64,000 nt of DNA from Oxyruncus cristatus (taxonomy: Eukaryota; Chordata; Aves; Passeriformes; Cotingidae), in contig VXAY01000167.1 of assembly GCA_013399855.1 (NCBI GenBank), positions 174,047-238,046 of the forward strand, in the 5' to 3' direction. Positions 36,894-48,178 of the stretch are shown one piece after another. The notes under the pieces are model-generated. The model saw nothing but the letters and a program-made list of their open reading frames with translations, was not told the origin of the DNA and searched no databases. Within the stretch, counting starts at the first letter, position 1. The number at the start of each line of letters is the position of its first letter. The translations under genes were made by a program, and so were the position numbers.

Positions 36894-39800
36894 NNNNNNN
36901 NNNNNNNNNNNNNNNNNNNNNNNNNNNNNNNNNNNNNNCGGGCCCGGAGCCGCCCGCGGGCGGGTGTGCGGGGACGGGCTGCGGGGCGAGCCCCGGCGCT
37001 GCGGCGCGGAGGTGGGGCGAGCCCCGGGCAGGGCGGTGAGGGTGACCGCGGTCTCCGGTGCGCAGGGAAGGCGACGCTCGGGGCAGAGGTCGACGTGCTG
37101 CTGTGCGATGTGGGCGACGCGGGCTCGCTGGCCGCCATGGCGAAGCAGACCCGGGTGGTGCTCAACTGCGTGGGCCCGGTGAGTGCGGGGTGCGGGCGGG
37201 GCGGGACCGCGCCGGGGCCGGGGCGACCGCCCACCCCTCGCCTCCGTGGGGCATGAAGAGCCGCCGGGGCCCGCCCGTGGGCTGCGCGGCTTCTTGAGCC
37301 CGAACCCGAAGGACAGCCGCGTACTGCCGTGGCCGCAGGGTGTCCCACTGCAATGGCTGGTGGTGCGATGCGAGGACAGGTCTCGTCACTCACATAACAG
37401 CGGGGTGCGGTTTAGGTCCTCCATGGGCAGCTTAAAAACTGATGGTAAAGTTGGCCCAACGTTTCAGGTTGGGCCAGAGTGTCTTGAGTGGCACTAGGGT
37501 TAAAAGTACAGCAGGAAGAGGGGCCCACAGGCTTGCTGCTGTAAGCTCTTGGCTCTTTTAAAACTTCTAGCGGCAGTATTTCCAGTACATTCAGAGGGCA
37601 TCAAAAGTATCAGAGGTGGAAGTTGGGGCATGACAAACTCTTTGAAATTAAGAGTGTTTAAGCCGAGAATATGCTGATAATAAAGTGAAAAAAACATAGA
37701 GTGAGCAGCAGTATTCAGTTGGTCTTGGTGATCTGATTTTGAGAGAAATCAGGTGTAGTAGTCTGTGCAGCAAACTCCGTTATCAGTGATGAAGTTTGTT
37801 ACGCTGTTCCTTCTCCCTACAAGCCCAAGAAATAAAAGTGCTATTACACTTTTAACCACACTTAGCAAAATCAGTAGCCACCACGTTAACTTTTGTTGTA
37901 GAGATGTACATTAGATAAAGCACGTTGGGTAAGTTCTGGTGTGTGGGTTTTCTTTCGTTACATGTGGTGTTTTTTCCTTCTATAGTATAGATTCTTTGGA
38001 GAGCCTGTGGTAGAAGCTTGTGTTGAAAATGGTGCAAGCTGCATTGACATCAGTGGAGAGCCCCAGGTATGTGACAGTAAATACCACTAGTTTACATGAA
38101 GGATCTACAAAAGGAGTGTTTCTGCAAATGTTTCTGAACAGGAACATAAATTCTACCTCCTCATCTACAATTACTGGAAAAGATGCAGTAATTCTTTTAA
38201 AGTACACTGTGTATTAGTTGTATAGTTTTCTTGCTTGTAGGACTAGAGCCTTTTAGGTTCTCTCTGGAAATCCCAAGTTGCTGAATTCTGCTTCAAACCT
38301 CAGTTGTGATTCTGCATAGGAATTCTCTACGTTTCTTTGCGCTGCTGTGAAACTTTCGTACCATAGACCAGGAATTTTATATATATATATATATATATGT
38401 GTCTTAAAGATGCTTGTAGGTGGTTTGAAGCATATAGGGTGCTATAATGTGACAGTAAAGCACTGATGGCTAATATTGGATATGGCCAAGAATGGATTTC
38501 TGCTTAAAATACTTGTTCTCACTGTTTTAGTTCCTGGAGGGAATGTACCTAAAATACAATGAAAGAGCTGCGGAAAAGGGAGTATATGTCGTTGGAAGCT
38601 GTGGCTTTGACTCCATACCAGCTGATATGGGAGTACTGTACACCAGAGACAAGTTGAAAGGTGACTTGAATAAATATGTCCTTATCGTGAAAAGGAAATG
38701 CAGATTATGCTTTCATCTGGTTTCCTAAAGCAGCAGTGCTTTTGTGAAAACTCTTTCAGTGTCTCTTTTTGCCTGCCTTTACCAGGTGACCAGTTTCAAC
38801 CAAATGTGGTAGAGAGAAGTTTCAGAGTAAGTCATATTGTCATATTGGGGAAGGTTGGTCACTGGTAGAGTAGGGATTCAAGGTCAGGTTGCTCACTGAG
38901 AGGACAGAACCTTCAGCTGTGAGCTGTTCAGCCAGTGCGGGGACTTCTCCAGGCAAGACTCAGCACACTGCCCCTTGTGCAGAGGATCCTGTAGGGAAGA
39001 GATGGGGGAGAAGGGGGATGACAGCTGTGGGAAAGGGTCAACAGACTGGTAGGTAATCAGGTTTCCTAAGTTAACTTTTTCAGCTGCAAGCTCTTAGAAG
39101 CTGTTGTGTAAGTAGCAAGACAGTGCCATGCAGTGCCTTTAATAGTAGCTAGAGGGTAACTGAAAGAGGACAAATATATTTGAGAAAAGATGTGAGAGGA
39201 TTTAGTTCTATGTAAATAATACTTGATCCTGGTCTCAAATGAGATCTCTGTTCATCAGATCTGACTTTCAGTTGGGAGGGCCAATAGGAGTATCCAAATG
39301 TTTTGCTTTTATGGACTATTAAAAAGGCTGTTAAATGGGGTTGGTTTATATTGAAGTGTATTGAGAACTTTCAGTTGAAGAAACCTCAGGTGGGATCTGA
39401 CTGGAGGGAGAAGCAAGGCATGGAAATAAGTATCTGGTTGTTCATGAGCTTGTAATTTCATGTTTGAAACCTGTTTTGAATAAAGGTGTCTTTTATGTTT
39501 TCTTACTTTGACTTTATGGCATTACCACCTGTTTATCCAGTTACTTGTTATATGGAAATTTACTGTACAAGTAGTTTTACAATCTCATAAGGAACTGAGC
39601 AAAGCAAAACAAAACAGAATTTGGAGGCATTGTTTTGTTCTGCTGCTCATCACAACTAAGCGTTCTTTGCAGAATACAAGCTATGCTAAAATGAATGTTT
39701 TAGGATATTTTGTTTTGTTTTAGGCTATTTAGGTTTGGGGGGGGGGTTATGGGTTGTTTTATTTTGATGGGGTGTTTTTTGTGGTTCAGGTGTACCAAAA

Positions 39801-42800
39801 TTCTTAGTCCATCTTTGCTTTCACAGCCTACGTCATCCTTTATTTTGAAACTTGGAAGAAAACGAAATGTGGCTCTTCTTATTCCTTTCCTTTTTTTACT
39901 CCAATGAATTTTTTACATTATCTCATTAACTAGATAAATGAAAAAAGCCTAATGAATGAAGGTAGTACTAGTGACCCTTATTGGAGTACTTTACACAAGA
40001 AATTTAATACTTGCTTACTCAAATAGCTGTGCATCTTAATGTTACGTTATTTGGCTTTGAGATGAAGATGTAACTCTGCTTTTTCAGCTGATAATGTCAG
40101 TGGCCTGCTATTTGAGTTTACCAAAGTGTAGTAGTGGGGTCTTGCAAACTAATGGCTGCGTGTGCCAAGTAATGTTTTCTCCTCCCTTTTGACAGGTACC
40201 TTAACTGCTGTGGAAAGTTTTCTGTCAGTAAAATCTGGGCCTGAGGTTAGTTATTTTGTGCCTTCTTGCAACTCAGCATTTTTTGTGATAACATCATAGT
40301 AGCCCATCAGAATAACTGTTGCTACCTTAGTACGGTCCAAGGAGCAAGCTAGCAGTTCTTTGAGTCAAAGAACTTTATCCTTTAGGTGCTAATTAAAGCT
40401 TCCCAAGCAAACACCCTTTTGTAAGGTCTGTTTGCGGAGGGTGTCTGCCTACAGTTTGTTGTGGTAAGCTGTTTCAAGAACTATTTTGGTTTTGCAGAGA
40501 TGTGGGAAGGATTCTTACACAAGTAAAACTATAACAAGATTCACAGTTTGTTGCCAGTAATCCTAGTGTTTGTCTCTGGGTTTTTTGTTTGTTGGGGGGG
40601 CGAGTTGTTTCAATATACTTATTGCATGTAATCATAATATAGGTAGGTAGTAATTGTAATAATGTGAAATATATGTAATATTTCTAATGTCATTGTTAAA
40701 ACAATGCAATGATGATCCAAGCCACTCTTGATGCCCAGCAACCAAACATGCTATTTCTGGCCTAATCACCCATCTTTATAGATGGGGCCCAAGTCACAGC
40801 CTGTTCTTACAAACATCTGGAGGAGTGGAGGAAGCCCTGGGAATGAGAGAGTTATATCCATCTGTTAATGAACAGGGATTAGTAGTGAATGAGTATGTAT
40901 GAATCTGTATGTTGGGTAGAAATATGGTTTACCTATGTGTGGTGTAACTTTTAAGTGTTGGTAAGATGAGATATCAATAATGGGAATTAACTACAATGGG
41001 ATGGTTAGAGGAGATACAGATACGTATTAAATATGTGGGGCCTGAGCATGTTGCAAATTGTATGGAATGAGGGATGGAGATTGCGTTGGGTTTGGCTGAG
41101 TTCGTTTTCCCATAGAAGCCCTCACTGTCCTGTACTTCGTGTGGTACCTGCAGAGGTGTTGGTAACACACCAGCGTTTTAGCTACTGCTCAGCACTGCTC
41201 CCACTCTGCAACATTCTCCCCCTCATCATAGGCTTGGGGGGTGGGCAAGATCCTGGGAGGGGGCACAGTCAGGACAGCTGACCAGGGGGATATTCCATGC
41301 CATGCAGGTTCTGCTCCGCAGTAAAAGCTAAAGGAAGAGTTCCATGCCATGCAGGTTCTGCTCCGCAGAACATCACCTGCTGATGGAAAGTAAAGAAGAA
41401 ATCTTTTGTTTTCCTTTGCTTCCATGCTCAGCTTTTGCTTTATTAAGTTGCCTTTGTCTTGCCACACAAGGGATTTCTCTATCTTATTTTCTCCTCTCCC
41501 TATCCTAGGTAGGAAGAAAGTGTTAAAGTGTCTTGGTGAGCACCTGGCATCCAGCCAAGGTCATCCCGCTCCACTATAATGCGTGTAATCATAGCACATA
41601 TGTGTAATAATTGTAATATGTGTAATAGTTCTAGTATCATTGTTAAAATAATACATGAAACCTTTAAATACTGAACTAGTGACTGTTTCGGGTGTGTCAC
41701 TAGGGCGTTTGTGTACATGATGGGACCTGGAAGTCAGCTGTCTATGGCCTTGCGGATGAAGACAACCTGAGGAAGCTTCGAAAAAAGATAGGATATGCCC
41801 CTGTTCCAATAGTTGGTGCAAAGCTTAAAAAAAGGTATAAGTGCAAGATGTGAAACAGGCTGTCTTCTAACAGTTGTAGTATTTATGATACAGATTGCTA
41901 ACATAGTACGAAATACTGAAAAGATGCATTTAGGACTTCAGTATAATATGAACTCGTAGATGCTCATCTAGTAGAATTGAAGATAAGTTCAGCTTTACTG
42001 ATTTTTTTTTTTTCATATCTTACTGAAGAGAGAACACGTCCCAGCATTTACCGGGTTTCAAAGTTCACTTGTTCTAAGACTTTTAGTGACATGACAAACT
42101 TTTGATTTCAGAAGTGATTAGTAGAATAGGGGGAGAAAAAAGGAGAAGACTATTATATTGATTATCAAATTCATCTTTGCTATAGTGCATGGAATTTTAA
42201 ATGAGCCAGGGATAAATTTGGAATTGTTTGCCTTCACTGAAAATAGATAATGTCATAAAAATGCTTGAGAGAAAGCTGATAATGTTAAGGGCAGTATGAT
42301 CAGTTTCTTTCAGTTTACACAAATATTTGAACTTTTTTTTATGACTTTCTTTTTTTTCCATTTGCAGAGGCTTTTTGTTTTACAATCGGGAATTCAAAGA
42401 GTATTGTATTCCATTCATGGGGTCCGATGGTTCTGTTGTGAAACGGACTCAGCGTTATTTGCACACAGAGTTTCAGGAAACACCTGTAAGTTACTGTTAT
42501 TTGTATACTATGTCTTCTGGGTGCACTGGCCTGTTCCATGCTGCTTTATACTGTGGCTGATGAGCCTGCGTTTGGCTGGGAGTGTGATAGTTATGAGAGT
42601 GTCTTGTAGCTGTTTGATTTCTGGATATGTATTTGTAGGGAATGGAAACCGTGAGTCACAGTCACATTTGAAGGGTTGCATTAAATGCATTAATTTCAGT
42701 TTCTGTTTCTGTGCAGAGGCTTTTCTTGTTGTACCAGTAGAGCTTCTAATAGGATCATAATTTTAGTCTGCATAGCTGTAACTAGGTCAGTATATAGTGT

Positions 42801-45800
42801 AGTAAATTCTCCGGTAAAGAATTCATATGCTGCTCATTTCGATCTTAAGACTTTGATGTTTGGGTCTCCAGTGTGCAGAGTAAAGGCAGTGTGAAGTGAT
42901 GGTGGTGGAAAAGATGTCCAGTTTTTGTGTTCCATGGTTTCCTGAGAGGACACCAGCACCAGTAGTCTGTATAACTGCTGTGCAGAATCACACATATCAG
43001 TTAAGAGATGAGAGTGAGATAGTGCTTTAAAAATATCCTCAGAAGCTACTAATGAGAAGGGCTTGCCATTGCTATTTCAGTTTCTCTTACAGAAAAGGAT
43101 AAAGAGGAGGAAAGCAGGATCTAGGAAAGAAGGCTGAAAACATTCTTGACACCAAAAACATATCTTTCTGTAAAGTTGTCCATTCTTGTTTACCATGCCT
43201 GCTCCCTCCCCACTCTGTAGTTATACTGTCTTCTCAGAATGAATGATAAAACGAACCCTTCTTCAAAGAGTTGCTTAGAACTAAGACACTCGTTTAAGGC
43301 CCTATTTAAACTGCTATCTGTTCTGTGAAACAACTGCATCTTAATTTGGGGTAGACTTATTTTTTTAAAATTGATGCAAAAAATTTAATGTAAAGCTTAT
43401 CAGTGAAAATATGTTTTCGCTTCAGGTCCAGTATGGTGCTTATGTGAATGTAGGTGGTCTTGGCTCTGTTATCAAACTGATGTTTGCTGGCATGTTATTT
43501 CTTCTTCTGGTGAAGTTTAACTTCGGAAGAAAACTTCTGACAAAAGTAAGTTCTCAAAACACAAAATAACTTAGTGTTTGGAGATATTTTTTTTCTCTCT
43601 AGTTTACTGTTGGTCTTTTTTTTGTCTTTTTCTTTTTTTTCTTCCTCCCCTCTTATCGTGTAGTACCCAGAATTTTTCTCTGCTGGACGCTTCACAAAGA
43701 AAGGACCAACCCAGAAACAGGTAAATGACTGTTTTCCGTCACAGTTATTCAATGCATTTGTAATGGTAATAGAGGAATAGTAATTTAGAATCAACTGCTT
43801 AGTCTCAGACAAATAATTTCTAAAGGAATCGAAGAATACTCTTGAGTTGGAAGGGACCCAGTAGGATCATCAAAGTCCAACACAGGGCCTGCACAGGACA
43901 GCCCTAAGAGTCACACCGTGTGCCTGAGAGCATTGTCCAAACACTTCTTGAACTCAGACAAGCTTGGTGCTGTGACCACTTCCCTGGGGAGCGTGATCCA
44001 GTGCTCAGCCACCCTCTGGGTGAAGAATCTTTTTCCAACCTAAACCTTTCCTAATGCAACTTCAGGCCATTTCCTCAGGTCCTGGTCACCACAGAGAAGA
44101 GATCAGTGTCTGCCCCTCTGCTTCCCCTCATGAGGAAGCTGTAGACTGCAATGAGGTCTCCACTCAGTCTCCTCTAGGCTGAACAGACCAAGTGACTTCA
44201 TCTGCTCCTTGTGCAGCTTCCCCTCTAGGCCCAAATGCACACTGTGTGTGCATGTTCAGATAGTTTTTGAATATTTACATAATCACACCTTCTGTTATTA
44301 GACATCAGAGTATGTGTAACTCCCCTGAGGAATAAATGGATAATGTTGCTGGGCCTGATGTATTTACATGGGTGGCTCAGAGCACTCTATCAAAGGTGTG
44401 ATGACCAAGGGAGACTGATTAGCAAAAACCAGGACTGAAAGCACTGAGAGAATAAACAGACTTCAGAAAAAGAACAGTTCCAACAAAGTGGAAGCAATTA
44501 AAAATTGAGATGAGATTATACCTTTTAAGCAGTAACTCAAAATCAGTGCTCTCGTGTTTGTTTGGATTATAGTATTTGGCAGAATTCTGTATGTAGAATT
44601 TGGATACTTATGTTTACTACTTGTGTTTGCCTGATATCAGTGAGTTACTGTTTTGGTGACCATGCTTGTCTTGCTCACTACAGATGGATGGAACCTCTTT
44701 TACAATGACTTTTTTTGGTGAGGGTTACAGTGAGGGGCAAGATCCCCAGAGTGGCAAACCAAATGTGAAGATCTGCACTGAAGTGAAAGGACCAGGTATG
44801 TATGTTAGCAGCTAATTGTTCTTGCCTTGCATTCCCTGCTCCAAAATAGGTTTATGATTCCATGCTCTCTCTTTCACCCTTGAGAAGCACTTGCAACATG
44901 AACAGAGTCAACAGCCTTTATAGTGTATTACCTTAGATAGTAGAACTCATTGTGACCTGGTTTTTGAAGTAGCCAGTGTCATTATCTTTCCTCTGACTTT
45001 CCCTGTTCCAATTCTCATTTTTGCCAAGTAGAGCCATTGAAGGGAGAGGGCTTTAAGGATAGTTTTCAGTTGTTATAGCCTGGACTTACTACTTTTTTTT
45101 TTTTTCCAGTTTCCTGGGAGTGAACTTAACCAGGTCTGGTGTGGTATAATTTCTAGCTTTAGCATACTTCTGTTCAGGTCATTCCTTGAGGGGAGATGAC
45201 ACCCTAAGTGGTTTGGAGAGAGCAAGAATCTATGTTCAGAAAGGAGTTAATGTAGCATAGCTTCTTTAAATAACTAGAGATGTAGCTGAATTCAAGCATC
45301 TCACAGTAAAGGTGTGAATTCAGCCACAGGATGGGCAAAGTCCTTGCTGTCTCGGAGAGCGCTTTCTCACTGATGCAGACACTCGTGATTGCGGTGTGGT
45401 TATAGGCCTATATGTGAAGCAGTATTTGTCTGGATTAGATCTTAAGGACTCCACCAGCTACTTGGGCTGATTACGAGGTAAAAAACGCTGTTCTTAAATA
45501 GGAAAGGCTGTTTCATTGCCAAAGAGATTATTCTTCAGAATGCCGTAGGGAAGAACAAGGTTACATTCTACATTTCCACACACTGTACATAATTTGGGGG
45601 TTTGGTTTTGTTTTGTTTGTCAGAGCCTGGATATATTGCTACACCTATTGCAATGGTTCAAGCAGCTGTATCTCTTCTGGAAGATGCAGCTTCTCTGCCA
45701 AAACGGTGAGTACTTTCCCATTCTGAGCAGCTTGCTCTCCCTTACTGCTACTGTGTGCAAAAGTTTCTCTTTGAAAATACACCCTTCAACCCTGTGTATT

Positions 45801-46248
45801 TCTGTGTTACCGAGCTGGCTGTGCAAGGGAGATGCTTCACCACAAGCTGATTTAAAGCCATCTGGTCTTTCCCAGTCTTTCAGTTTGAAAGGATGTAGTC
45901 ATAGGCTTTTAGTCAGGCTTTTTCATCAGTGTCTGTATGTTCAGTTAATGGAAGGGTTTCTGTTGGGTTTGCTGGCTGCAGAAATGAATCTGTGATTATA
46001 AACACCTTGCCAAATTCCTTATCCACTTTGTCCCAGAACAAAGTGGCTTTTTCTTTGTTAGCCATGGAAACACATCTTTGACTTCACAAAAAGGTGTCCC
46101 TCAATCACTGTGCCACTCATGTTTTTCTCTTTTCATTAACAGGGGTGGTGTCTATTCTCCGGGAGCTGCCTTCTCCAAAACAAAACTGATTGATCGCCTC
46201 AACAGATGTGGTGTTGAGTTCTCTGTTATTAGCAAGCCTGAAGTCTGA
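36818..46248 (+). CDS. SCCPDH: SCCPDH, saccharopine dehydrogenase-like oxidoreductase (12 coding exons; exon 1 broken by a gap)
   Basis: SCCPDH belongs to the saccharopine dehydrogenase-like family: an N-terminal NAD(P)-binding Rossmann domain, a catalytic-like domain, and a hydrophobic segment. In mammals it is found on lipid droplets and other membranes; no firm substrate is known. Twelve exons join in consistent phase: 36818-(gap), 37066-37178, 37986-38066, 38531-38660, 40196-40245, 41704-41834, 42368-42485, 43426-43545, 43664-43720, 44684-44795, 45624-45705 and 46143-46248. Visible marks are VVFGASGFT (start of GxxGxxG), RVVLNCVGP, CIDISGEPQ, GFDSIPADMGV, HDGTWKSAVYG, PFMGSDGSVVKRTQRYL, a membrane-type stretch KLMFAGMLFLLLVKF, and the end EFSVISKPEV. 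About 390 codons are visible against about 429 in human; the shortfall is the exon 1 gap. The locus is otherwise intact and convergent with AHCTF1. Confidence 0.96.
36894..36938. other. Assembly gap (45 N) in SCCPDH exon 1
   Basis: A run of Ns in the most GC-rich stretch of the window. The missing coding part should be about 130 bases, so 45 Ns are too few unless part of the coding sequence lies elsewhere. The gap size is probably not real. Confidence 0.95.
37066..37178 (+). CDS. SCCPDH: SCCPDH exon 2
   Basis: Acceptor tgcgcag, donor gtgagt. Starts in phase 1 (the first two bases GG complete a codon), then KATLGAEVDVLLCDVGDAG and ending RVVLNCVGP in phase 0. Very GC-rich, unlike exons 3-12. 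Confidence 0.92.
37986..38066 (+). CDS. SCCPDH: SCCPDH exon 3
   Basis: Acceptor ttctatag, donor gtatgt. 81 bp, 27 codons, phase 0 at both ends: YRFFGEPVVEACVEN to CIDISGEPQ. Confidence 0.95.
38378..38399. repeat. (TA)11 microsatellite in SCCPDH intron 3
   Basis: Eleven TA units followed by TGTG. Confidence 0.9.
38531..38660 (+). CDS. SCCPDH: SCCPDH exon 4
   Basis: Acceptor ctgttttag, donor gtgact. FLEGMYLKYNERAAEKGVYV, then SCGFDSIPADMGV and TRDKLK, ending in phase 1. Confidence 0.95.
40196..40245 (+). CDS. SCCPDH: SCCPDH exon 5 (short)
   Basis: Acceptor ttttgacag, donor gttagt. 50 bp: completes Gly, then TLTAVESFLSVKSGPE, phase 0. Confidence 0.93.
41293..41368 (+). repeat. 47-bp period direct duplication in SCCPDH intron 5
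   Basis: 'ttccatgccatgcaggttct' and the following 'gctccgcag' occur at 41293 and again at 41340. Confidence 0.85.
41704..41834 (+). CDS. SCCPDH: SCCPDH exon 6
   Basis: Acceptor gtcactag, donor gtataa. GVCVHDGTWKSAVYGLADE, then NLRKLRKKIGYAPVP and GAKLKK plus two bases (phase 2). Confidence 0.95.
42368..42485 (+). CDS. SCCPDH: SCCPDH exon 7
   Basis: Acceptor catttgcag, donor gtaagt. The first base completes Arg, then GFLFYNREFKEYCIPFMGSD and VVKRTQRYL, ending FQETP in phase 0. Confidence 0.95.
42515..42749 (+). repeat. Dispersed repeat, copy 1 (SCCPDH intron 7)
   Basis: About 235 bases starting 'ttctgggtgcactggcctg' and ending at 'gtgcagaggcttttcttg...cagtagagcttctaa'. A diverged copy in the same orientation lies at 46853-47101. 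It is not CR1 and I do not recognise the family. Confidence 0.75.
43426..43545 (+). CDS. SCCPDH: SCCPDH exon 8 (hydrophobic segment)
   Basis: Acceptor gcttcag, donor gtaagt. 40 codons, phase 0: VQYGAYVNVGGLGS, then the hydrophobic KLMFAGMLFLLLVKF, a likely membrane or lipid-droplet contact, and GRKLLTK. Confidence 0.95.
43664..43720 (+). CDS. SCCPDH: SCCPDH exon 9
   Basis: Acceptor cgtgtag, donor gtaaat. 19 codons, phase 0: YPEFFSAGRFTKKGPTQKQ. The intron before it is only 118 bases and pyrimidine-rich. Confidence 0.94.
43826..44236 (-). mobile_element. CR1 LINE 3' fragment (antisense) in SCCPDH intron 9
   Basis: Reverse-oriented CR1 with blocks 'ctgtgaccacttccctgggg', 'aacttcaggccatttcctca' and 'gctgaacagaccaagtgact'. 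The 3' tail is at the left (gaatcgaagaatactcttga). It is closely related to the copy at 22372-22862 and inserted against the gene. Confidence 0.92.
44684..44795 (+). CDS. SCCPDH: SCCPDH exon 10
   Basis: Acceptor ctacag, donor gtatgt. MDGTSFTMTFFGEGYSEGQD, then KPNVKICTEVKGP, ending in phase 1. Confidence 0.95.
45624..45705 (+). CDS. SCCPDH: SCCPDH exon 11
   Basis: Acceptor ttgtcag, donor gtgagt. The first two bases complete Glu, then PGYIATPIAMVQAAVSLLED and SLPK, ending in phase 2. Confidence 0.95.
46143..46248 (+). CDS. SCCPDH: SCCPDH exon 12 and stop
   Basis: Acceptor attaacag. Completes Arg, then GGVYSPGAAFSKTKLIDRLN and EFSVISKPEV, with TGA at 46246-46248. Confidence 0.96.
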
Positions 46249-46294
46249 AGTCAAAACATAACTATGAATTAACACCTTTCCTGGGTCTAACTCC

Positions 46295-46300
46295 AATAAA
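46295..46300 (+). terminator. SCCPDH: SCCPDH polyadenylation signal AATAAA (proximal)
   Basis: AATAAA 47 bases after the stop codon would give a very short 3'UTR. A second AATAAA at 46763-46768 (gtaataaactg) is followed by 'gtactgtgcttttg', a better GU-rich downstream element, so both may be used. Confidence 0.6.
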
Positions 46301-46762
46301 ACTCATTTGGCTGCAAAAGCCTAATCATCAAGTAGTTTCACTGTGCTATTGCTTGCAGCAGAAACAGAAGAAAATTTGAGTTAAATGTATAATACTATTT
46401 GCTATAGTGAACAAACAGCTAAAGGGTGGGTATTGAGTTTTAATTCACAGACATATTAAATTGGTAACTTCTTGGGTACTAGTTCTAGAATTTTAATCTC
46501 ATTCATCTTAGTTTTTCAGGGTCCTGCTTAGTGAACCCATTATAGCATCTGCTTCACAAGTAACCATAGCTGCTTTGCTTCACCCCTTCTGCAACTGTGT
46601 AAAGCAGGCAGGCCTGGGATAACAAGTGCCTTAGCAGATGGAACCACTAGTTACTCCTAGTGTTTGGCATGTGTCTTTAATACCATTTTCAATTAATCTT
46701 TATTTAATAACTGTTCTTAGTGCAGATCTGTGTATTAGGGTTTCTGTAGTTAGGTGAGTAGT

Positions 46763-46768
46763 AATAAA
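46763..46768 (+). terminator. SCCPDH: SCCPDH alternative polyadenylation signal AATAAA (distal)
   Basis: AATAAA followed within about 20-40 bases by T/G-rich sequence. It would give a 3'UTR of about 540 bases. Confidence 0.5.
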
Positions 46769-46852
46769 CTGTACTGTGCTTTTGAACATTGTAACAATGG
46801 AGGCTTGTTCTGTTGATCATTTTGGAAGCTGTTTGACCTGGTGTGATCCAGG

Positions 46853-47101
46853 TTCTGGGTGCACTGGCCTATTTCATACTATTTGATATTGTAACTGATG
46901 AGTCTGCTTTTTCCTACTAGCATAATTATGAGAGCGTCATGTCGGGTTATCCTGCTCTCTGGGTATGTATTGGTAGGGAATGGAAGCCTTGAGTCACAGA
47001 AACAGTACAAGGTAGCCTTCTTGATTTTTGGGATTGATAAATACATTAAATTATTTTTCTGTGCAGAGGCTTTTTTTTTTTTTAATCAGTAGAACTTGTA
47101 A
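46853..47101 (+). repeat. Dispersed repeat, copy 2 (downstream of SCCPDH)
   Basis: Shares 'ttctgggtgcactggcct', 'actgatgagtctgc', 'ttatgagagcgtc', 'tgggtatgtattggtaggga', 'atggaagccttgagtcacag' and 'tttctgtgcagaggctttt' in the same order as copy 1, with scattered differences and one longer insertion. Confidence 0.75.
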
Positions 47102-48172
47102 AAACTCTGAAAATTGATATATATAAAAGTTTCTCAGCTGTATCACATTCACCATTTTTATTATCAGGCAAATCACACAAAAACTGATGCTTTACAGTAT
47201 CATAGCTGTATTGAAGGTTGCCTTATGGATGTAGTTCACCATATAATGGTGGTTTACGTGCTGCTTCAAGTTTTTATGCCTTCACTGCGCTGTCTTCAAT
47301 AACCTGAAGTTAAAAAATGTCCATTAATACTTTATTCCTTACCGAACAGACTAACTTCACATTGAGCTAGATGAAACTGAAGACAGTGAAAAGCTGCTTT
47401 TCCTTTCAGATCACCACCAAATGTAGTTAGAAACATACAATGTACTCTAGTCTACTAGAGATGAAAGTTCATGCATTTAAGGGGCAGAGATCAGAGCAGT
47501 CAGTGTTACGCAATTCCCAGGCTCCTGTTCTGGTATTTCCATTCAGCACTAACAATGTGCCACCACCTATGGGCAGTGGGCACTTTTACAACACAATGTG
47601 TGTATGCAACTGGCATGTTCATCACATTGCAGTGCCTTCTGCACTACTCCACAACCCCACAGGGTAACCCACTCTGTCTGACAGGGTGAAATACAATTAC
47701 GTCCCTGGAGTTTAAGGTTTGTCGTGACAACAAAATGGGTATTTTTCAAATTAATTTCCTGAAGAAACATGGCGTCTTCTTGTCTGCAGTACTATCTTCT
47801 ATACCAGTAATTTTTGCAATTTCTGCACTGCTCTTCCAAAAGGCACACAACTTCCAACTGTTATTCCACATGGCAGCATTTCCAGTTGCTGTGTCCAACA
47901 TGGTAACTCAGCAAAGCAACAGGCACAGCTTATTTCTTCACTAATTAATCAGCTGCGCATGACATGAAGTGACACTGCTGTAAAAGTACCTACACATCTT
48001 CATGTAGAAGTGTTCAGGTGTTCTCAACTTGGCTTAGAAATGTTTTAAGTATTGAAAGGGTTTTAAAGGAGGAGGAAGAAGCTGGTTCAAGGGTATGGGT
48101 GATATTTTGTAACAGGCGAAAGGTCACAACGATGTTGTTCAGGTAGGCAAATGCAAGAAGGTGAAGTCAGGT

Positions 48173-48178
48173 TTTATT
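48173..48178 (-). terminator. Candidate minus-strand polyadenylation signal
   Basis: TTTATT on the plus strand is AATAAA on the minus strand, about 430 bases past the last recognised AHCTF1 exon. It could end a short AHCTF1 transcript; this is inference only. Confidence 0.3.

Larger units (their letters stand above)
36548..37320 (+). promoter_or_regulatory. SCCPDH: SCCPDH CpG island and TATA-less promoter
   Basis: An abrupt rise in G+C and CpG begins after the CR1 tail and covers the start codon, exon 1 and exon 2. Overlapping Sp1-type GC boxes (ggggcggggcggggcggggc) lie at 36737-36757, about 60-80 bases before the ATG. No TATA box is seen, as usual for a housekeeping CpG-island promoter. 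The transcription start itself cannot be read from the sequence. Confidence 0.8.

Noticed and set aside
36543..37256. 237-codon frame across the SCCPDH promoter and gap
   Set aside because: It joins promoter, Ns, intron and exon 2 in one frame; only the exon 2 part (37066-37178) is coding.
36641..37393. 250-codon minus-strand frame over the CpG island
   Set aside because: GC-rich sequence lacks stop codons by composition; the frame crosses the Ns and has no domain.
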